Positions 27,380-36,043 of a stretch of 64,000 nucleotides of DNA are shown piece by piece (position 1 is the first letter of the stretch; each line of letters opens with the position of its first letter). A program made the position numbers and the translations under genes. The stretch is from assembly GCF_012275535.1 (NCBI RefSeq), contig NZ_JAAVTK010000003.1:310001-374000 (forward strand), written 5' to 3'. The notes under the pieces are model-generated. The model saw nothing but the letters and a program-made list of their open reading frames with translations. It searched no databases and was not told the origin of the DNA. This stretch comes from Hymenobacter artigasi. GTDB lineage: Bacteria > Bacteroidota > Bacteroidia > Cytophagales > Hymenobacteraceae.

Positions 27380-28924
27380 TCAAGGTGTTAATGATTGGCT
27401 AAGGTCGGTGAGGCGCAGGGCGGTGACCTGGGCCGGGCCATCGGTGATGAGGCTGAGGCGGCCGGCGTGCTGCGTCGGAAAAACCAGGTCGGTGAGCGTG
27501 GTTTCGCCGTCCTGGGCGAATACCTCCACCACCGACTTATCGACCAGCAGGCGCAACTGGAGCTGGCCGTCGCGCAGGGGCACTTTGGCCGTTTCGAGGC
27601 TGCTGGCAAACATGGGGTGGAAGGCCACGTTGCCCGACTGCCGGCGGTCGAGCGTCAGCTCCTGTTTGGCTACGTCGTAGCGCAACACGGTTTTCTCGTT
27701 GGCGCTTTGCAGAACATTCAGGGTAAGCAGGTTAGCTTTGCCGGGCTTCAGGGTCAGCTCCAGGTCGTAGGACTCGCCGTGGAAGGGCAGCTCGTAGCCG
27801 GCGGGGCCGGGCTTGAGGTCGCGGCTTTTGATGCTCAGGGCTTCCTTGCCCAGGCGGCGCAGCTCGGCCAGGGGCTGCTGCACCAGCGCGAGGCCGGCGG
27901 CGGTGCGGCGCAGGCTCAGCTCGCGGGGCACCGCGAAGCTGCCGCGCCATTCGGTGCCGGTGGGCACGGCCTGGGCGTAGGCCCAGTCGTTGGCCCAGCC
28001 CACCAGCAGGCGGCGGCCATCGGGCACGTTGTTGAAGGTGACGGCAGCAAAATAATCCTTGCCGAAGTCGAGGTACGTCGGCTCCTCATACGCCTGGTCG
28101 GGCGTAAACGTCTTACCGTCAAACTGCCCCAGGAAATACTGCTGGCCCCGGAACTGCTCCACCGGGCCGCCGGCCGAAATCAGCAGCACCCACCTGGTGC
28201 CACCGCCGGGCACGGGCAGCTCGAACAAATCGGGGCATTCCCACTCTTTCACCGTGTTGCCGACGCGGCCCCAGCGGCTCAGGAAGCTCCAGTCTTTCAG
28301 GTTTTTTGATTCGTAGAGGTACACCTGCTGGCGGTCGGCTTTCACGGTAGCCATCACCCACTTCTGCTGCGGCGCGTACCAGAACACCTTGGGGTCGCGG
28401 AACTCCTTGCTGCCGATGTCGAGCACGGGATTACCGGCGTAGCGCTGCCAGGTGAGGCCGCCGTCCGGGCTGCTGGCCAGGTTCTGGTGCTGGGCCACCA
28501 CCGCGCCGGCCCGCTCCTGGTGGCCGGTGTAAAAGGCCACCAGCCCGTCGGTTTTGCCGGCCGCAAACAGGCCCGAAGTGTTGTCTTTATCGACCACCGC
28601 GCTGCCCGAAAAAATCATGGTATTGCTGCCGTCCAGGCTGGCGTACTCGGTCAGGGCCACGGGCTGCGCGGTCCAGCGCAGCAGGTCGGGGCTGGTGGCG
28701 TGGCCCCAGGCCAGGTGGCCGGGCTGAGCGCTTTGGGGGTTATATTGGTAAAACAGGTTGTACTGCCCATTGCTGTACACCAGGCCATTGGCATCGTTTA
28801 TCCAGTTTTTGGGGGCCGTGAAGTGGTACACCGGCCGGTACGGGTCGGCGGCCGGCCCCGGGGTTTGGGCCGGGCTGGTTATGCTCACAAGCAAAGGCAA
28901 AGCGCAGAGGAGCATTCGGTTCAT
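27380..28924 (-). CDS. Glycoside hydrolase family 32 (levanase/invertase type), exported
   Basis: A 514-residue fructan hydrolase with a signal peptide (1-20, ending SPAQ). All three catalytic signatures are visible: WINDANG with the nucleophile D44 (Ala replaces the usual Pro), FRDPK with transition-state stabiliser D177, and EWECPDLF with the general acid E229. The five-bladed propeller is followed by the GH32 beta-sandwich. Members of this family cleave beta-fructosides such as sucrose, levan and inulin. There is no lipobox, so the enzyme is probably periplasmic and acts after SusCD import. It is 44 bp downstream of the fructokinase gene and in the same direction, which supports release of fructose that the operon then uses. 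Confidence 0.96.
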   Translation of the reverse strand: MNRMLLCALPLLVSITSPAQTPGPAADPYRPVYHFTAPKNWINDANGLVYSNGQYNLFYQYNPQSAQPGHLAWGHATSPDLLRWTAQPVALTEYASLDGSNTMIFSGSAVVDKDNTSGLFAAGKTDGLVAFYTGHQERAGAVVAQHQNLASSPDGGLTWQRYAGNPVLDIGSKEFRDPKVFWYAPQQKWVMATVKADRQQVYLYESKNLKDWSFLSRWGRVGNTVKEWECPDLFELPVPGGGTRWVLLISAGGPVEQFRGQQYFLGQFDGKTFTPDQAYEEPTYLDFGKDYFAAVTFNNVPDGRRLLVGWANDWAYAQAVPTGTEWRGSFAVPRELSLRRTAAGLALVQQPLAELRRLGKEALSIKSRDLKPGPAGYELPFHGESYDLELTLKPGKANLLTLNVLQSANEKTVLRYDVAKQELTLDRRQSGNVAFHPMFASSLETAKVPLRDGQLQLRLLVDKSVVEVFAQDGETTLTDLVFPTQHAGRLSLITDGPAQVTALRLTDLSQSLTP

Positions 28925-28968
28925 GGGGAGGGAAAGGGCGATTTTAGAAAGTTATTAAATCCAGGTAA

Positions 28969-29850
28969 TCAGGCATTAGCGGAGGCTAGCCCGCGCACCA
29001 TGCTTTCGGATATGGCGGGCGTGGCGCCTTGGAAAGTGGCCACCAGCGAGCCCGCCGCGCAGGCAAAGGCAAGGTTGTCGGCCGGCGGCTGGCCGGCCAG
29101 CAGGCCCCGGAGCAGCGCCGCCAGGAAAGCATCGCCGCTGCCGATGGTGTCCTGCACGGCCACGGGGCGGCCGGGGCTGCAATAGAACTGGCCGCCGCTC
29201 CAGAGCGCGGCCCCGTCGGCCCCTTTGGTCACGCACACGGCTTGCAGCTGGAAGCGGTGGGCCAGCCATTCTAGGGCTGTTTCTTCGGCCGGGCTGGCCC
29301 CAAACCAGTCCATGATTTCGGTAAGCTCGTGGTGGTTGAGCTTCACGATGTCGGCGTGGCGCAGCAGGTACTGCACCACGTCGCGCGAGTAATGAGGGGG
29401 CCGGAGATTCACGTCGAAGACCTTCAGTGGCGCCTGTTGCAGCAGGCGATACAAGGTTTCGCGGCTCACCGGACTGCGAGCAGCTAAGCTGCCAAAGACG
29501 AAGGCTTCGGCCCCCTGAACCAGGTCACTCAACGCCGGTTCATACTGGATATAGTCCCAGGCCACCGGCTGGACTATCTTATAAGTTACCTCATTGGTAT
29601 TGCTCACGTTGGCTTTTACCACGCCCGTGAGGTGGGTTTCGCCGCGCTGCACATACTTCGTGCTCAGCCCTTTGCTTTCCACAAAAGCCAATAGCTCAGC
29701 CCCCAAATCGTCGTGCCCCACGCGGCTGATGAGTTGCGCCTCCAGACCGAAATTGCGCAGGTGTACCGCCACGTTGAGCGGGGCCCCGCCCGGTTGCTTT
29801 CCGGTGGGCAGCACGTCCCAAAGCATTTCTCCGAAGCAGGCAATGGCCAT
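28969..29850 (-). CDS. PfkB-family carbohydrate kinase (fructokinase)
   Basis: A 293-residue ribokinase-like sugar kinase. The start ATG at 29850 gives MAIACFGEMLWD; the frame continues upstream to 29940 but that part is read through a palindromic repeat and is not gene. Motifs: PGGAPLNVAVHL (substrate-binding Gly-Gly), NLRPPHY, LNHHELTE and the ATP-site DTIGSGDAF with the catalytic Asp. In this locus, next to GH32 and a sugar transporter, it is best read as fructokinase producing fructose-6-phosphate. Close relatives include ribokinase and adenosine kinase, so the substrate rests on context. It matches the fructokinase of the Bacteroides fructan locus. Confidence 0.93.
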   Translation of the reverse strand: MAIACFGEMLWDVLPTGKQPGGAPLNVAVHLRNFGLEAQLISRVGHDDLGAELLAFVESKGLSTKYVQRGETHLTGVVKANVSNTNEVTYKIVQPVAWDYIQYEPALSDLVQGAEAFVFGSLAARSPVSRETLYRLLQQAPLKVFDVNLRPPHYSRDVVQYLLRHADIVKLNHHELTEIMDWFGASPAEETALEWLAHRFQLQAVCVTKGADGAALWSGGQFYCSPGRPVAVQDTIGSGDAFLAALLRGLLAGQPPADNLAFACAAGSLVATFQGATPAISESMVRGLASANA

Positions 29851-29893
29851 GGCGTGAGGGGTGGGTTTTGGAGGTGAGCGTGAGTGTAAGCGG

Positions 29894-29998
29894 CTGTCAT
29901 CCTGAGCAAAGCGAAGGACCTTATCACCGAAGAACAGCATGCAGTAATTTCAATTCACAGCAATCGTGGTAAGGTCCTTCGCAAGCTCAGGATGACAG
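29894..29998. repeat. Palindromic repeat, family B, copy 1
   Basis: Inverted repeat with arms of 34 and 33 nt (29894-29927, 29966-29998) around a 38-nt loop, the arm beginning CTGTCATCCTGAGCAAAGCG with a few mismatches. It lies between the fructokinase and sugar-transporter genes. A perfect copy of the family lies at 60402-60503. Confidence 0.8.
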
Positions 29999-30007
29999 GC
30001 GGGCGCG

Positions 30008-31330
30008 TCAGTGCATTACTAAAGCCTTATCAACCTGCTCCAGACTGGTGCCCTTGGTTTCAGGCATAAAACGCAGAACGAAAACGAGTTGCAGCACCAT
30101 CATGGCGCAGAAAAAGGCGAAGGTGTTGCCCCCGCCCAGGTGCTCGGAAAACCACGGAAAAGTGAAGGCAATGACCGTGGCCATTACCCAGTGCGTGCTG
30201 GAGCCCAGCGCCTGGCCCTTGGCCCGCACCGCGTTGGGGAAAATCTCGGAGATAAACACCCAGATAACCGCGCCCTGCGAGAAGGCGAAAAAGGCGATGT
30301 ACACGAACAGCAGCACTGGCACCAACACCCCGCCAAACTGCTGCAGGTAAAACGCCCGCGCCACCAGCCCCAGCGTAGCAATGAGCCCTACCGAGCCCAC
30401 CAGCATGAGCGTGCGCCGCCCAAACCGGTCAATCAGATTGACACCCAGCAGCGTGAAGATGAAATTGACCAGCCCAATGCCCGCCGACGAAAGCAGTGCC
30501 GTGCTCTGGCCCAGCCCGGTCATCTCAAAAATGCGCGGAGCGTAGTAGATAATGGCATTGATGCCAGATACTTGATTGAAAAAAGCAAAGGCCATGGCCA
30601 GCAGCACCGGCGTGCGGTACTGCGCGCTCCAGAGCGACTCGCTTTGGCCGGCATCCAGGGCCTGCGAGGTGAGAATGGCGGCCACGTCGGCATCCACGGT
30701 GACGGGGTTGATAATGCGCAGCACGTCGCGGCCCTCCTCGAGGCGACCGTGCAGCAGCAGCCAGCGCGGGCTTTCGGGCACCCGGAACAGGAACAGTAAA
30801 AACAGCACCGCCGGCACGGCCTGCACGCCCAGCATCAGGCGCCAGGAATGCTCGCCTGCGTTGGCCAGCAGGTAGTTGGAGAGGTAGGCGGCAAGGATGC
30901 CGAACACGATGTTGAACTGGAACAAGCCCACCAGCTTGCCCCGCGACTCGGCCGGCGAAATCTCGGAGATGTAGAGCGGTGCCGTCACCGACGACGCCCC
31001 TACTCCCAGCCCGCCCAAAAACCGAAACACCATGAACGGCACCCAAGCCGGGGCAAGCGCCGCCCCCACCGCCGATACCAAATACAGCACCGCAATCCAC
31101 CGCAGCGTCTGCCGCCGCCCAAGTGCATCGGAAGGAATACCGCCGAAAATGGCTCCCAGCACCGTGCCGATAAGGGCAATGGAAATGGTGAAGCCGTGCT
31201 CGAACGCGCTCAGGTGCCAGAGCTGCTGAATGGCTTTCTCAGCCCCCGAAATCACGGCCGTGTCGAAGCCGAACAGGAAGCCGCCCAGCGCCGTGACGAT
31301 GGACCAGAAAAGGACTTTGCGCTGCACCAT
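30008..31330 (-). CDS. MFS sugar porter
   Basis: A 440-residue, 12-helix inner-membrane symporter of the sugar porter family, which imports monosaccharides. The start ATG at 31330 (MVQRKVLFW) matches the family; an upstream ATG at 31360 is possible. Family signatures are GGFLFGFDTAVISG at the N-terminus, DRFGRRTLML, PESPRWLL and the C-terminal PETKGTSLEQ. By position between GH32/fructokinase and the sensor, fructose is the likely cargo, as for the fructose transporter of the Bacteroides fructan locus. Transcription direction is the same as the rest; the gap to the fructokinase is filled by a family B repeat, which could stall or terminate transcription. Confidence 0.93.
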   Translation of the reverse strand: MVQRKVLFWSIVTALGGFLFGFDTAVISGAEKAIQQLWHLSAFEHGFTISIALIGTVLGAIFGGIPSDALGRRQTLRWIAVLYLVSAVGAALAPAWVPFMVFRFLGGLGVGASSVTAPLYISEISPAESRGKLVGLFQFNIVFGILAAYLSNYLLANAGEHSWRLMLGVQAVPAVLFLLFLFRVPESPRWLLLHGRLEEGRDVLRIINPVTVDADVAAILTSQALDAGQSESLWSAQYRTPVLLAMAFAFFNQVSGINAIIYYAPRIFEMTGLGQSTALLSSAGIGLVNFIFTLLGVNLIDRFGRRTLMLVGSVGLIATLGLVARAFYLQQFGGVLVPVLLFVYIAFFAFSQGAVIWVFISEIFPNAVRAKGQALGSSTHWVMATVIAFTFPWFSEHLGGGNTFAFFCAMMVLQLVFVLRFMPETKGTSLEQVDKALVMH

Positions 31331-31720
31331 GAGAAAACAGGACGAGAGAGGTTTCTCCAAAAGTCCGGCCCTGGCGTCTCAAAGGCTTGCTCGTTTCTTT
31401 CAATTACTTGCAGAATTCCGACAACTCCCCTTTATAATTTCAAAATACTAACTATCAATATCTTATACTAAAATATTATTCGACCCCTTCCCAGTTATCT
31501 TTCATTAATCCGACCCGATTTGCAATAATATTTCACGGTTGTTACGCACCATCCTTCCATAGTTAGCCGCGAAACGGCGGCACGTTGGTAGAATATTGAT
31601 TGGCAATGTGTTTTAAGCCAGAAAACGGCGGCACTTTTTCCTGAACAGTACGAAGCCCGCTGCAAACCGAGGGCCGCCGCTTTGCGGGTTGCCCCAAAAG
31701 CAAAGTGCACGACAGCGGTT

Positions 31721-34501
31721 TTACAGGCGACCGGGGGTGTGCAGGGCTTTGTACTCGGAGGGCGACACCTGGTACTTGCCTTTGAAGGCGGTGGAGAAGT
31801 ACGAGGGCGAGGAGAAGCCGGTGAGGTAGGCGATTTCGGCAATGGTGCTGCCTTCCTGCAGCAGCAGCAGCCGGGCCTTGGTGAGGCGCAGGCTCTGGAT
31901 GTAGTCCGACACGCCGGTGCCGAGCAGGGCCTTCACTTTGCGGTAGAGCTGCATCTGGGACACGCCCAGGCTGCGGGCTACGTCGTCCACGCTCAGGGTG
32001 GGCTGGTCGAGGTTGGCTTCGATGATGGCGGTGAGGTCGGCCAGGAACTTCTGGTCGACGCGCTGCGGGGCCACGGTGGCGGTGTCCACGCTCAGCTCGC
32101 GGCGGAAATGCTCGCGCTGCTGGTCGCGGTTGCGCAGCAGCGTGCGCAGGCTCTCGACCAGGAAGGTGGGGTTGAAGGGCTTGGTGAGGTAGAGGTCGGC
32201 CCCGGCCTGCACGCCGGCCACCTGCTCCTCGGGGGCGCTACGGGCCGTGAGCAGCACCAGCGGAATGTGCGAGGTGCGCCAGTCGGCCCGCAGCCGGGCC
32301 ACTACTTCCAGGCCGTTTAGGCCGGGCAGGTTCACGTCGCACACCACCACGTCGGGAATGGTTTCGCCGGCCATGCGCAGGCCGGTGAGGCCATCGGCGG
32401 CGGAGCTCACCTGGAAATAGGGTTGCAGCTTCTGCAGCAGGAAGTTGCGCACGTCGTCGTTGTCCTCTATCACCAGGGCGGTGGCATCGGTGCGGGCCAG
32501 CGGCGGGGCGGGGTTGGCGAGCTCATCATCGGGCAGCAGGCCGGCGTTGGGAGCCGGGCGCGGCTCGGGGCCAGCCTCCAGAAAAGTGGCGGGCCGGGCC
32601 AGGGGCAGCTTCACCTCGAAGGTGGTGCCATGGCCGGGCTGGGTCCGAAACGTGAGGGAGCCTTCGTGCAGCCGGGTGAGGCCCTCGGCCAGCGCCAGCC
32701 CAATGCCGGAACTGTTGGCCGACGACCGGGTGCCCTGGTAAAACCACTCGAATACGTGCGGCTGGTCGACTTCGGCGATGCCCCGGCCGGTGTCCTCCAC
32801 GCTCACCCGCACGATATGGGCCACCAAATCGGGCTGCAGGCTCACCGTAATCTGGCCGCCATCGGGCGTGTATTTAAAGGCATTCGAAAGGAGGTTGAAA
32901 AACACCTTGTCCAGAATTTCGCCATCGAACCAAAGCTGCACTACCGGCTCGGCGGGCAAAAACCGGTAGGTGATGTTGCGCCGCCGCGCCGTTTTCTCAA
33001 ACACGTCCATCAGCTCGCGCACAAAGTCGACGAGGTTGCCCTCGGTGGCCCGCACCGACATCTTGCCCACATCAATCTTCCGAAAATCCATGAGCTGGTT
33101 CACCAGCCGCAGCAGCCGCTGGGTGTTGCGGCGCACCAGCTGCAGGTCCTGGCGCTGCCCCTCCGCCAGCTCGGCCCCATCGGTCAACATTTCCTCTACC
33201 GGGCCCAGAATGAGGGTGAGCGGCGTGCGCAACTCGTGCGAGAAGTTGGTAAAAAACCGCAGCTTGGCTTCGGAAGAGCGGCTGGCTTCTTCGGCCGTGC
33301 GCCGGCCGGCCTCAGCCAGCTGCGCAATCTGATTACGCTGGGTGCTGATTTCGGCATTCTGCTGCTCCAGCTGCCGCCGAATGCGCCGGTTGATGCGCAG
33401 CGAGCGACCCGCAAAGACACCCAATAAGCTGGCTACCATCAAACTAACCAACAACAGATACACGGCGGTGCGCTGGCTGGCATAGCGCTGCATCTCCGAT
33501 TCGAGCCGCTGCTGCTGCTGCCGCAGGTCGTGCTGCTGCAAGGCCAGCTGCTCGGTCTGGGCGCGCATCGGCCCCACGTTGGCCGAGTCGATGACCATCG
33601 TTTTCAGCAAATTTTCCTTAGTGAATGGCTCGTGGCGCAGGATGTGCAGAGCCGTCCGAATGGCTTCTTCGCCGCCCGTGGGGTACAACATAGTGGCATT
33701 TAGCACGCCATCCTCCACCAGCTGCAGGCCGTTGCCCGGCCCCGACAGCCCATCAACGCCGATGATGCGCACGGGATGCGGCAGTGCCAGCTGCGTCACC
33801 ACCTGGTAGGCGGCGCGGGCCATGGGGTCGTTGTGGGCAAAAATCAGGTCGGTTTCGGGGTGCGCCCGCAGCACCGCCGGCAGCTGCTGCAGCACCGAAG
33901 TGGGCTGCCAGTCGCAGGCCACCTGCGCCGTCAGCCGGATATCGGGGTAGGCGGCCAGCGCCTGCGCAAAGCCTTTGGCACGGTCGGTGGCCGGTGAGGA
34001 GCCGGGCCGGCCCATTAGTTCGAGCACCTGCCCGCGCTGGTGCAGCAGCTGGGCCACGTAGCGGCCGGCGGTGCGGCCCACCTCCAGGTTGTTGCCGCCC
34101 ACATAGGCCGTGTAGAGGCGCGAGGCGGTGCGCCGGTCCAGTATCACCACCGGAATCCCTTGGTTGTAAGCCATTTCGGTGAGGGCGGTAAGGGGGCCGG
34201 ATTGGTTGGGCGAGATAATCAGCAAATCGACCTGCTGCTTAATCAACTGCTCCACCTGCTGGCGCTGCAACTCGCTGTCGTTGTGGGCATCCAGCATCTG
34301 GAACTCCACATTCGGATGGAAGCTCAACTCCTTTTCCATGCCCGCCAGCATGGCCCGGCGCCAGTCGTCGCCCATGGTGCACTGCGAGAAGCCAATGCGG
34401 TAAACCGGCTCGGGCGGGGCCGCCGCGCAGCCGCCCAGCAGGGCTCCTACGTGCAGCAGCAGCAGGATTCGGCACCACAAACCATTCAAGGAGTCAGTCA
34501 C
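31721..34501 (-). CDS. Hybrid two-component sensor/regulator with periplasmic sugar-binding domain
   Basis: A 926-residue one-protein two-component system. Lipobox-like LLGGC (Cys25); LacI/ribose-type periplasmic binding domain (about 35-315) with IISPNQSGPL and DRAKGFAQAL; coiled coil, then membrane helix (346-366); histidine kinase with HELRTPL (H422), N-box FFNLLSNAFKYTPDGG (N540) and VEDTGRGIAEVD; receiver domain with D722 (VVVCDVNLPGLNG); AraC-type DNA-binding domain at the C-terminus (about 815-925). This architecture is that of the Bacteroides fructan-locus sensor, whose periplasmic domain binds fructose. It is the first gene of the locus, divided from the MFS gene by a 390-bp gap (31331-31720) that holds the operon's probable promoter region but no clear consensus. 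Confidence 0.95.
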   Translation of the reverse strand: MTDSLNGLWCRILLLLHVGALLGGCAAAPPEPVYRIGFSQCTMGDDWRRAMLAGMEKELSFHPNVEFQMLDAHNDSELQRQQVEQLIKQQVDLLIISPNQSGPLTALTEMAYNQGIPVVILDRRTASRLYTAYVGGNNLEVGRTAGRYVAQLLHQRGQVLELMGRPGSSPATDRAKGFAQALAAYPDIRLTAQVACDWQPTSVLQQLPAVLRAHPETDLIFAHNDPMARAAYQVVTQLALPHPVRIIGVDGLSGPGNGLQLVEDGVLNATMLYPTGGEEAIRTALHILRHEPFTKENLLKTMVIDSANVGPMRAQTEQLALQQHDLRQQQQRLESEMQRYASQRTAVYLLLVSLMVASLLGVFAGRSLRINRRIRRQLEQQNAEISTQRNQIAQLAEAGRRTAEEASRSSEAKLRFFTNFSHELRTPLTLILGPVEEMLTDGAELAEGQRQDLQLVRRNTQRLLRLVNQLMDFRKIDVGKMSVRATEGNLVDFVRELMDVFEKTARRRNITYRFLPAEPVVQLWFDGEILDKVFFNLLSNAFKYTPDGGQITVSLQPDLVAHIVRVSVEDTGRGIAEVDQPHVFEWFYQGTRSSANSSGIGLALAEGLTRLHEGSLTFRTQPGHGTTFEVKLPLARPATFLEAGPEPRPAPNAGLLPDDELANPAPPLARTDATALVIEDNDDVRNFLLQKLQPYFQVSSAADGLTGLRMAGETIPDVVVCDVNLPGLNGLEVVARLRADWRTSHIPLVLLTARSAPEEQVAGVQAGADLYLTKPFNPTFLVESLRTLLRNRDQQREHFRRELSVDTATVAPQRVDQKFLADLTAIIEANLDQPTLSVDDVARSLGVSQMQLYRKVKALLGTGVSDYIQSLRLTKARLLLLQEGSTIAEIAYLTGFSSPSYFSTAFKGKYQVSPSEYKALHTPGRL

Positions 34502-34960
34502 TTAAATTCTGGAGCAAAAAACTACGGGGTAAACGTATAATCCAGGTAGGCTAACAGGCTATGCCTGCTGCAAACTACACATTATATGGCGATTCGGTTA
34601 TTCCCACTTGCTGTAGGCACGCCGGAAAAATAACCAACATACCTCCCGCTCCCTGACCTGCGGGGCGGAGCGCCCCATGAAACAGAGCAGTTTTTGGAAC
34701 GTCAGTATTGAGTCCATTAGCTCAACCTACACCCGGCCGAATCTTAGCTTCCTTCCGCTAAAAAACAATTCTTCCGCCCGCAACGGGGTGCTGGCGCGGG
34801 TTGCCTTTGCCACTGTACTGGTGGCGGCCAACCCAATCACGTTTGCCCATCGCAACGACTTCACGCAGACTACTTAAGCCGCTACCACCACCTCAGCATC
34901 TGCTTACCCCACCCTTGGCGGTGCGTACTAAATGTAAACCACCGTGTAACCCAAAACCGA

Positions 34961-34994
34961 AACAGCCACCTAGCAACAAAGCTAAATGGCTGTT
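34961..34994 (-). terminator. Terminator of the tRNA-Gly gene
   Basis: Arms AACAGCCA (34961-34968) and TGGCTGTT (34987-34994), with an inner TAGC/GCTA pair. On the minus strand it lies just after the tRNA 3' end and is followed by a short T-rich stretch. Confidence 0.6.
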
Positions 34995-35002
34995 AATCAA
35001 TG

Positions 35003-35075
35003 AGCGAGAAACGAGGTTCGAACTCGCGACCCTCAGCTTGGGAAGCTGATGCTCTACCAACTGAGCTACTCTCGC
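35003..35075 (-). tRNA. tRNA-Gly (CCC)
   Basis: A 73-nt cloverleaf: acceptor GCGAGAG with TTCTCGC, D arm GCTC..GAGC, anticodon stem TCAGC/GCTGA with loop TTCCCAA (anticodon CCC), T arm GCGAG TTCGAAC CTCGT-like. No CCA is encoded (CAT follows). It reads GGG codons. It stands alone with its own promoter and terminator. Confidence 0.93.
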
Positions 35076-35093
35076 AGTAATATCTTGGTGGCA

Positions 35094-35123
35094 CGAAATT
35101 ACGCCAAAGAACCGGATTAGCAA
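35094..35123 (-). promoter_or_regulatory. tRNA-Gly promoter (-33 TTG and -7 TAATTTCG)
   Basis: On the minus strand TTG (35121-35123) is followed after 19 nt by TAATTTCG (35094-35101), one change from TAnnTTTG, placing transcription start about 10-15 nt before the tRNA. Confidence 0.6.
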
Positions 35124-35180
35124 CGGCCGAAAAGCAAACGGCCAACCCCCGCTTTGCGGGCCGCGTATGCACTGTTAATT

Positions 35181-35450
35181 ATGGCAACCCCTCCCCTCCC
35201 TCCTACTACCCAACGCCTGGTTGGCCTGCTCCTTATCGTTAGTGGCGGGCTGATGGGCCTGGGTTTATTGCTGAAAGTAGCCGTGGGAGCCTATTCGTGG
35301 AACGCGGGCAGCCCCGAAAGCCCCTCGGCATTGCTACTGACAGTGAACCTAGTAGCCCTGCTGGCCAGTGGCTTTCTAATGCGCTGGGGCTTCCGGATGC
35401 GGCGCGGCACCAGCACGCACCGCGACCCCAACGCCGACGAAATACTCTAA
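35181..35450 (+). CDS. Small two-helix membrane protein
   Basis: An 89-residue protein with two predicted membrane helices (about 12-35, LVGLLLIVSGGLMGLGLLLKVAVG, and about 52-70, LLLTVNLVALLASGFLMRWG) joined by a polar loop, with a basic, acidic-ended cytoplasmic tail (STHRDPNADEIL). Not recognised as a named family. The start ATG at 35181 is chosen because it opens the hydrophobic core. It may be cotranscribed with the acetyltransferase gene that starts 29 bp later. Confidence 0.65.
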   Translation: MATPPLPPTTQRLVGLLLIVSGGLMGLGLLLKVAVGAYSWNAGSPESPSALLLTVNLVALLASGFLMRWGFRMRRGTSTHRDPNADEIL

Positions 35451-35479
35451 ATCTGCGGCGGCAACGCGACCTTTGCGCC

Positions 35480-36025
35480 ATGTCATCTCCTCTGCGCATC
35501 TCGCTGGCCAAGGCCAATACCGCCACCGCCGCCCAACTGGCCGATTTGGGCCGCCAAACTTTTCAGGACACCTTCGCCGCTACCAACACGCCAGCGGATA
35601 TGGCGGCATACCTGGCCGAAAATTTTGGTCCGGATATCCAAATGGCCGAATTGCAGGACCGCGAAAACACCTTTTTGCTGGCCCACATGCAGAACGAACT
35701 GGTGGGCTACGCCAAGCTGCGCGATAATTCAGCCATGGGCCTGCCCGAAGGCCAGGACGCCGCCGGCCGCCTCGAAATCGAGCGCCTGTACGTGCGCGAC
35801 GACTGGCAGGGCACCGGTCTGGGCGCAGCCCTGATGCGCGGCATTCTGGCCCTGGCCGAACAGCTGCACTGCTCGGCCGTGGTGCTGGGCGTGTGGGAGA
35901 AAAACGACAAGGCCCGGGCTTTCTACCAGCGGTTTGGCTTCCGCGAGGTGGGCCAGCACGAGTTCCGGCTGGGCCAGGACGTGCAGACCGACCTGATTTT
36001 GCGCAAGGGCATGGCCGGCCGCTAA
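35480..36025 (+). CDS. GNAT-family N-acetyltransferase
   Basis: A 181-residue acetyltransferase. The start ATG at 35480 matches the GNAT N-terminus (MSSPLRISLAKANTATAAQL); a longer open frame reaches back to 35297 but overlaps the previous gene. The acetyl-CoA loop reads LYVRDDWQGTGLGAALM (Q/R-x-x-G-x-G/A, about 110-126) and the C-terminus has the typical AFYQRFGFREVG. The family is broad and the substrate (amine, antibiotic or protein N-terminus) is unknown. A GACCTTTG sequence 5 bp upstream may be a promoter box giving a leaderless mRNA. Confidence 0.9.
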   Translation: MSSPLRISLAKANTATAAQLADLGRQTFQDTFAATNTPADMAAYLAENFGPDIQMAELQDRENTFLLAHMQNELVGYAKLRDNSAMGLPEGQDAAGRLEIERLYVRDDWQGTGLGAALMRGILALAEQLHCSAVVLGVWEKNDKARAFYQRFGFREVGQHEFRLGQDVQTDLILRKGMAGR

Positions 36026-36032
36026 AGGCGTC

Positions 36033-36040
36033 TATTTTTG
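36033..36040 (+). promoter_or_regulatory. Possible promoter -7 box (TATTTTTG)
   Basis: An exact TAnnTTTG match just 3 bp before the first start codon of the downstream lipoprotein. If functional, the mRNA would be almost leaderless or start at the second ATG (36050). Confidence 0.4.
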
Positions 36041-36043
36041 CGA

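Noticed and set aside
30576..30875. Plus-strand frame within the MFS gene
   Set aside because: Shadow frame in GC-rich coding DNA on the opposite strand.
34677..34877. Short open frame starting ATGAAACAGAGC between the sensor and the tRNA
   Set aside because: A 66-residue frame with no recognised motif, no promoter and a composition like intergenic DNA; the 500-bp gap 34502-35002 otherwise shows only the tRNA terminator.
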